Positions 52,655-61,100 of a stretch of DNA of 64,000 nt are shown one piece after another (the stretch's first letter is position 1; each line of letters begins with the position of its first letter). Source of the DNA: Balanoglossus misakiensis (taxonomy: Eukaryota > Hemichordata); the NCBI GenBank assembly GCA_040954595.2, contig CM082580.2:4340001-4404000 (forward strand), given 5' to 3'. Below the pieces are notes generated by a model. It was not told where the DNA came from. It did not search any database and saw only the letters and a list, made by a program, of their open reading frames with translations. Both the position numbers and the translations under genes were made by a program.

Positions 52655-53964
52655 TCTAAGAAACTACAATACTTCAGTGTTGCATGTGTTTTACAGCCAG
52701 GCGTGTGCATCAGGTAAACTTCCCAAGGCGCAGAACCCAACAGACCTTGTAGCGTTGAATGTACGCGATGAGTTACTGATGGCCTATCATTTGGTCTCGT
52801 CATCATAATTGTGATTGATATACGTGTAGGTGGCTCATTACAGCAAAACCATGCAACATCAAATGAAATGATAATGAAATTTATCCGGACCCGACTCGCT
52901 GCTATGACAATGCAATGAAGCGCTAAATTCATCAAATTTCATCGCAGCTTGACAGCGCAGACGTTAGCTACAGTCAGACGTTAGCAGGAGAATTTTGAAT
53001 ATGCGTATTTATTAGGTTTGCATGACGATCCTGAATTGGCGCTTAATGAATGTAGCGGCGGAGATGTCCTCGTCCAATCAGATCTCTCATTACTGCGGCT
53101 ACTGATAGAACCGTGAACAGAAAAATGGCCCATTATTTTCGGCATCATGCTGTGTTAACGTCAAATTGTGGTTGTCGAGATTACGAGATAAATAGCAGCA
53201 TAATGATAGATTGACTGGTCTTGACGTCAAACCATATCTTCACCGACAAACTATTTAATGAATGTTACTACTTCCAAAATGTTTAACTTTGACAAGTGAG
53301 AAAGTTCACACATTTTAGTATATACATGTACGTTTAATTAAATCTCCAGTAACTCTAAATGTACCTATTTATTCATTAGTTTTTTTTCTTCAATTTGTTA
53401 GCTTTATGTAATTCAATGTTTAGTTTACCTTACTAACAAATCATGTATCGGTCAGTGTTAATTGTTGTTAAACGTTTTCCACACCGCGGTTGAAAGGAAA
53501 ACTGCATCACGTCAACTGGCAACACAGCACATGGCAATGGGGGTACACGGACAGAACATGCCATCTAAAACAAGATGCAGATATTAGGAGACATACCTTG
53601 GGGAAAAATGTTGGCGGGTGGTGAGGAGGGGGGACAATCTTTTGTTATGCCCTGAGGAAAAAAAGGATTGGCAATGGAACAAAAATGGTGTGATAGTGGC
53701 TGAAAAAAATTAGCTGACACACCCTAATCCTCTACCCCCAAGGAAATATACTGGTTCTCCCCTAAGCTATAAAGGGTGTTGAATTTGCATGAAAAAAATT
53801 AAAGTTTGTTCAGACACAAATCTGACCTTGCCTGACTTCTTTACCTTTTGCCACAGGCGATACTATTAACAAAACTCTTAGGGGGAATGGAAAATCATGA
53901 AACTTTTTTGATCAAAATGGAGTTTGATCTCCAAACACAATTTGAAGCGACCCAGCCAGCTACG

Positions 53965-54073
53965 TCACATGACAAGACTGAGCATGCGTATCTCTGTGCA
54001 TCGACGGGGAAACCCCCTTTCCAGATCACATGACAAGCATGCGTAGTAGCACATTCACAGGGGGGGAATCCCC
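53965..54073. promoter_or_regulatory. Duplicated module with two NF-kB consensus sites
   Basis: TCACATGACAAG followed by CATGCGTA occurs twice (53965-53990 and 54026-54045). Each copy is followed by a kB-type decamer: GGGAAACCCC (54007-54016) and GGGGAATCCCC (54063-54073), both matching GGGRNWYYCC. TCACATGA is also an M-box/E-box-like word. Function is inferred from motif match only. Confidence 0.5.
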
Positions 54074-54779
54074 AGTCGCAGTCACCTGTTGAGCTGTCAA
54101 AGAGTTTTGGCAATGTGGCGGTCATGTCTTGAAATCTATGCGTTACTTTATCAGTGAACCCGGAACCAGGGTTTATTTTGTGATAGTAGCTTTGGTAACA
54201 GGTATGTAGTACGTCACATGTAGACGAATCATGAAGCTTGGAGCGGCTGGGTGCGCGTAGCTAGCTAGAGAGGTACCAAATCGAGTCTGAGTGAATGCGC
54301 CAGATTTCCAGTGATTTGACGACATGAATGTCGTTTCTCTTAATCCGAATTTTTTATTGCTTGCTTGTTCGCCTTCCGATCCAAGTTTGAATCTGGAAAA
54401 AAGGGGGAATTGTCGGCTGAATATGCCACGTTCACCAGCAGTGTTTATCATCTTTGTGAGCTAGGTCACATTCAAAGAGAAGGGGGGGGGGGGGGGCTGC
54501 CACGTGGACAAAATCGCTTTGTTCACTTTATTCGTGTATCACACAGGTCTCTGTGCCATCGTGACGCTTATCTTATCTCAATGCATTAAATTTCATTTCA
54601 AAACATTGTTGTCTACAGACACGCCCACTTCTGTGCTCAGCAGGCCCGATTTTTCGTGTTTAATGCATGTTGAATTTTCAGTTGTGATTATGCCGATTCT
54701 GTTGTATCACATTTACATTTGAAATCGATTGACTTGAACTGAACAACAGATATCATGTTTTTATTTTGGAATTATTATA

Positions 54780-55018
54780 GCGCTCTGTGTGCCACACACT
54801 GAAATTCTGTGATTGGCTTTATAAATTGTCCATGGTAACAGTGGTTACATTTTGATATATGACTGTAAATTGCATGCCAAAAAAACACGTTTTTTTTTTG
54901 GTTTAGTGTTAAATGGCTGAAATGGCATATTTGAATGTTCTAAAGAACATTAGGTGCTTTTTTGTGTGCCATCCACTAAAAATCTGTGATTGGCCAGAAC
55001 TCAATTTGCCATGGTAAC
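54780..55018. promoter_or_regulatory. Two diverged copies of an inverted-CCAAT plus X-box-like module
   Basis: TCTGTGATTGGC (inverted CCAAT) followed about 20 bp later by CCATGGTAAC (resembling half an RFX X-box) occurs at 54806-54839 and again at 54983-55018. The surrounding TGTGTGCCA and ACTGTAAA/GCTGTACA words are also repeated. The second copy is 120 bp before the start codon at 55141, as a proximal promoter element would be. Confidence 0.45.
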
Positions 55019-55140
55019 TGTGGCTAAATTACTATAAGTGGCTGTACACCTCTAATAACAGATGTGTAAGAATCTACCAGTCTTCTTTAAATGTCTCAAA
55101 TTTGCTTATAATTTGTACACAGTAATATAATGTCAGAACC

Positions 55141-58100
55141 ATGTGCAGTGCAGCATTGGTTTTATTGACATCATGGGACAAGGAGAAAAATGATACGACT
55201 ACTCAACCAACTTGCGCTTTAATCAAACATCTTAAAGAAGAGACACTTCAGACGGATGGAGACACTGAGTTCCACTGTACAACCCTTGAAGTTGAAGTGA
55301 GTGAAGAACAGAAGAAAGATGCGAAGAGTGTTGGTGCTACTTTGGTCCTCGCAACAAGAAACAAGTGGTCGGATCCTCTTGAAGACCCCCCTGGAGTACA
55401 CTGGCTTTTCAATCACTGGGCCTACTTCCCAGAACTGAAGGGATTGCAAAACATCAAACACGTAGTCGGATATTCTCCGAAGACGCACAACGCCGCAGCC
55501 GCAATCCATGAAAGTCTCTTTCCCAAAGCCAAACTTCACCAACTGCAACTTCCCAATCCACCACCTGTGGCAGCGTTACTGGTGACGACGTCCTATCAGA
55601 CAGAATCAGAAGGCCAGCTGACTTTACCAACTCGCACAATTGTCAGTCAACTCCGCGAAGAGTCGCTCAACTCGAACAAAGTCTCTGAGTTCTACTGTAC
55701 CACCCTCGAGGATGAAGTGAGTGAAGAACAAAAGGAAGACGCAGAAGAAGCTGGTGTTACCTTGATCCCACCTACGCGAACTAAATGGTCTCATCCTCTG
55801 GAAGATCCACCAGGAGTACATTGGCTTATTAATCACGGAATCTACTACCCTCAACTGAAGAAGCTGCAAAACATAAAACATGTGGTTGGGTTTCTTAAGA
55901 AGACGCAATACGCCGCTATGGCAATTCACGAAGGCCTCTTTCCCGAAGCCAAACTTCACCAACTCCATCTTCCTGATCCACCTCCAGGGGTACTGTTCGT
56001 GTACGATGAATGGAACAGAGAAGACTGTGGCTTGACTGGGTTTCACAGAATTCTCGTACGAGATTTCTCTGCAAGGAAACGCGAAGAAGGAAAACCTGTC
56101 AAAGCCTACTCCACTCTGGTTGGTGTCAAAGTCAGTGATGATCAGAAGGCAGATGCGGCCAGTTGCGATGTTACATTGATTGCAGCACAAAGACAGGGAA
56201 GAATCGACCCAGATGAAGACGAGCCAGAATTGAAGTGGTTGATGTATCATAAAATCTACTATCCCGACTTACAAAAGCTGGAAAACATACAGTATGTTGT
56301 CGGTTACGCTCCCAAGACTGGCCTGGCTGCGGCTGACATCAGAGAGAAAGTATTTCCCAGTGCAGAACTCGTTATGATCAACCATGCCTATGAAGATGAC
56401 AACTGTCTGCTGGGATTATCGAAAGAAAAGTTCAGTGAAATGATGCTGAAGTTGGCCAGTGAAGCTGACATCATATTCTCAATTGGTCCAAGTGTGTATG
56501 AAGATTTCAGGAGCCAGTACCGAGCCACCTATGACGACAGGGATCTATACATAATCCCTCATGCAGAGATTTTACCCAAACCTGCTGGAGTCTTCTTCAA
56601 GCTGAACCCAAAGTTGCTAGATAAAGTGACTACTCACAGCGTATTGACGTACGGGCAGATCGATACCCAAGAAGCCTTGGACAGATGCGAGACAATAGCA
56701 GCTTCTGTTGGAAGTGCAGCAAATGTACTGAACGATGTTAACGACAAACTTCTCAAGTGGTCAATACAGGGAGTTTCTCGACAAGCAAGTCAGGCTGAAC
56801 TGAAGCGCCTCCTACACCAGATAAACAGCGATCACGTAAAGACACATCTTCTGTCTGCTTACTCGGCAAAGACCTTACAGAGATCTCTGTGTCAATCCGA
56901 CATTTGCCTTCCGCCACCTTTCAGCGCCGACTATGGCTTTAGTGGTTTGGAATCTATAGCAGTTGGACTCCCAACCTATTCTGATGAATATTCCCAGCTT
57001 GGAAAGTTAGTCAAAGAATACTTTCCATACTACGCAGACAGATTTGTAGTGGCGCACTCATCTGATAAGATTTCAGAGAAGATAATATGGAGTGTCAAGA
57101 ACACCAGGCTAGCTTTTGAAGAAGCTAAGGAACTGAAGAATGCTTTCATGGAAAGTGAAGATGTCAACAAGAGTTATGCCACATTTGCTGGTATGTTGAA
57201 GCTAAAGCATACAAGCGAAGATGAAGATGGACTCGATCAATGCAGGAAAGAAACGACAGGTGTGTATAATAATATTATATTTCTGGTTTAAGTTTATTTC
57301 CCCTTAATTATTAGGTCCCATTTAGTATTAAAGACTAAGCTGTGTGTGTTTGGTAATCCCAGCTTTCCATTAGAACTATTTAAATTTGTATTGTTGACTT
57401 TACCACGAATGCTTTTAAGGGACCGTTCAGTTTTTACGGCAGGGGGGGGGGGGGCTGGAAAGTTTGTGTCATCGGTTCTCAAAATCAGGCCGACCCCCCC
57501 TTCACCCAGCCCAAAAAAATGATGACCCCCCCTTTGACAGACCCAAAAATATGATGACCCCCCCCCCCCACGCCGAAAACATTCGCCGTCCTGATCCTAT
57601 GTATACACTGTATGCAATAAAGGGAATGGGGCTCCTCACTCCTCAATTATAAATTTCTTAAAGTAATTGAATTATTTAATAATATCGTTGCAATAAAGAA
57701 ATCTATGAACAAAATAAAATGACAAGTCAATACAATAGTTGCTAGAATTGGTAAAACAAGAAAAGTGGCGGGCGTGGGCGTGGGAGGGGTGTCCCCCTCC
57801 CACATAAGAAAATTTTGTAAAATACGGTGCTCAAAGTTGCATTTTAATGAACTCAAAAACAAATAAAGTCAATGTTAGGCAGGACAAATTTTGATTTTGC
57901 CACTCCACTCAAAGTAAGCATAGGGGTGGGGTGGGAATAAGTCTGCCCTGGTACACTAGACAAACCAGCGGATAAATGATATGTTGCATAGAATGTAGGG
58001 GGTGGGTGTGGGAGGGGGTGTCCCCCTTCCACATAAGAAAATTTTGTAAAATATGTAGCTCAAAGTTGCATTTTTATGAACTCAAAAGCAAATTCATCTC

Positions 58101-61100
58101 AATGTTTGGGAGGACCAATTTTATTTTTTGCCATTCCACTCAAAGTTAGAAGATTTGGCGTCATCTTCGTCATGACATCATTTATAAAACTTCCAGCATA
58201 TAGAAGATGCAGCACGAAACTATCAGTTATGCAAAATGGTTTAAACGTTTATTCTCCTTTATGTATTAACTTTGTTAAATATTATCATCAGAGGGTTTGG
58301 GGTGGCAAGCAGTCTGCCCTGGTAGAATAGTCAAACCAGCAAAAATCGATATGTTGCAAAGAATGTAGGGGGTGGGTGTGGGAGGGGGTGTCCCCCTCCC
58401 ACATTAGAAAATTTTGTAAAATAAAGGGCGCGAAACTGCAATTTTGTGGACTCAAAAGCTAAAGTTTGGTGGCAAAAGTATGTGACCCCCCCCCCTAAAC
58501 GTTTAAAAAAAACAGATGACCCCCCCCCTTTTGGACTTCAAAATTCAAGTGACCCCCCCCCTGGATTTTGCCGGCCCCCCCCCGGCCGTAAAAACTGAAC
58601 GGTCCCTAAGCATCATCTGTGAATTGCACTAAACAGCATTCTTAGTGTGTACATGCATGTGATATTATATTGTCTTATGGCTGTATACTGTTGTTTCTTT
58701 TAATCTTAGACCATCTTGCTGACACAATTCAAATCCATGTCCGACTGGATGAAAATGCCTATCAGCAGCATCTAGCAGAAAATCAGGACCAGAATGAGGA
58801 AAGGCAACAGGCAGCATCTACAGCTTGGGAAAACTGCCGACGAGAGTTTAACAGAAGAGCAGCTGACGTGGTATCCAATAGAGACGACATCAACAAAGTC
58901 AAGAAGGCCTGCACTGATAAACTTGGTCGAGTGGATATACCCGAAACAAAAACAGGGTGTCTTCAAATCACAGTCGCCATTCCTAGACTTAGCAATCTGT
59001 ACAGATTGCGAGGAAGCTGTCACGAGTCAAGAAGTTTAGCCAGGGCATTAGAACCAATCTTGATGACAGACGCAATGGAAGAAGTCAACACAGCTGGAAT
59101 ACCATTACAGTTGACGGCAACATATGACCAAACCAGGTTTGATGAACTGGAACTTGTCTTCCTTAAAAGTAAGTTTTGAGACGACGATATAAAATATTAC
59201 AATTCAGTACAAGATTGGATAATGGAAGAAAAAATGTTGGTTGAATTCCACGAGGAAACAAAAATGATTGAAACATTTCAACCCCAGGAACTTTCACAGA
59301 AAGAGGTGTAGTCATTTAAATCTTGGTCTACCTTTTATTATCTTCCAGGAGACGGTGGTGGAATAGGACCAGTGAAAGTGTGTGATGACACTGAAGACGA
59401 AGGTATTGATGAAATACTGGATGAGGTATGTCAAATATTGGTATCCTTTAAGGATAGGATATTCTTGTAAGACTAAGATTTAATTACATGATGAAAAAGA
59501 AAATTGCTCAGATTTTGCCTTACGGTTGATTGCCTGTTTACCTGATTAAATGTCCATATATCAGTCATGAAATAATCCAAACCAAGCAGAATTGCCTGTA
59601 CATTGATAAGAATGTTCTTGTTTCTGTTTAAGGCTGAAGGAGAAGGTCTAACATTGCAAGAGGATCCTCATAGCAAACTCATTGACCTGAAACAAAGTGA
59701 GTACAGAACAAACACTGGTAGTTTAATTAGGGCCCAAGCGCAAGCAAGCGCTTGGGCCCTATTGGTTTCGTTGGAATTTTTCTTTCTTTCTTTATTCTTG
59801 TGTCAATTCTTCGGCCAACCAAATCTCTGAAACTACAGCAGCTACACTGCTCAAACTTGCTACAGTGGTCAAGGTCTATGAGTAGATGTGCAGTGACTTG
59901 TGAATACTTAATTAGTCACGTGACCTGGCGGCCATATTGGATTTTCTGAAAAAAATCAAATCTCAGATCTCAGAAACTACAAGTCAGATCGACTTCAAAT
60001 TTGGCATGCAGGTAGGCTACCTTCTACCCATCATTTTTGTAATTGGAAATTTTGCTGTCATTGTTGCAGTTTTTTTGCTACAATTTTTTTTCTGAAATCT
60101 GGCTTAAAATTCAAAAATCTTCTTCTCCAGAACCGGTGATAACAGAGACACGGGGTTTGGGGTATGTGGTCACCTAACTGATGTCTATCAAGTTTGCGAA
60201 GATCATTGTGATTGGTCGAAGATTATGGCGGCCATATTGGATTTTCGAAAAACCATAGTTAAACTCCAAAAATCTTCTTCTCAAGAACGGGAGATGACTG
60301 AGTTGCAAGATTCGGGGAGTATGGTCAATACACTGATGTCAATCAAGTTTGCAAAGAGCATTGTGATTGGTCGAAGATTATGGCGGCCATATTGGATTTT
60401 GTAAAAAGCAGTGAAAATTTGAAATTCCTTTTTCTAGTCTAAAAATTGATAGCATACAAATTCTTTTTATGGATATCAATCGTCATGTGACTAAAATATG
60501 TTACAATTTTTTTGGCAATTTTTCACATGACCTTTGACCTACTTATCATGCGTTATTATTTCTGCATATCTAATTTCAGGCTAACCTATAGGGCTAGATG
60601 TTTGGTTTTTGATGCATGTGGATTAGTGTGTGATCAAAAAATTTTGCTACTTTTCATGACCCCTTTGACCTCTGCTGACCTCATTAATTATGTGCATAGC
60701 TAATTACAGGCGAACCAATAGAGCTAGAGGTTTGGTTTTTGTTGGACATGGACCAGTATGGGATCAAAATTTTTTGCCCAAATGTTGGGTGACCTCTGGT
60801 GACCTTTGATCTACTTTCGCATATCTCAGCATCCAGAGCAGATACAGCCATGGCATTTGGTAGGATGGGACCAAAATGTAAAGCCACATTTTTGGGTCAC
60901 CTGTAACACCTGCTGACATCATTAAATATGCACATACCTAATTACAGGCGAACCAATAGAGCTAGACTTTTGGTTTTTGTTGGACATGGACCAGTATGGG
61001 TAAAAAAAATTGCCCAAATAGTGGGTGACCTCAGGTGACCTTTGACCTACTTCACCCTATTTCAGCAGCAAAAATACACACATCCTTGTTATGTCATGAG

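Larger units (their letters stand above)
52655..55140. promoter_or_regulatory. Divergent region between ACE and the GT-B/TRADD-N-like gene
   Basis: 2.5 kb without a supportable coding frame. It carries two NF-kB-like sites in a duplicated segment (53965-54073), a G15 tract (54482-54496) and a duplicated CCAAT/X-box-like module (54780-55018). Both flanking genes are transcribed away from it. Confidence 0.5.

Noticed and set aside
55624-56250. 208-residue minus-strand frame opposite exon 1 of the 55-64 kb gene
   Set aside because: It mirrors the repeated coding exon and has no splice or homology support.
57464-57652. Proline-rich frame after the first exon of the 55-64 kb gene
   Set aside because: It reads through the C-rich interior of a non-autonomous transposon.
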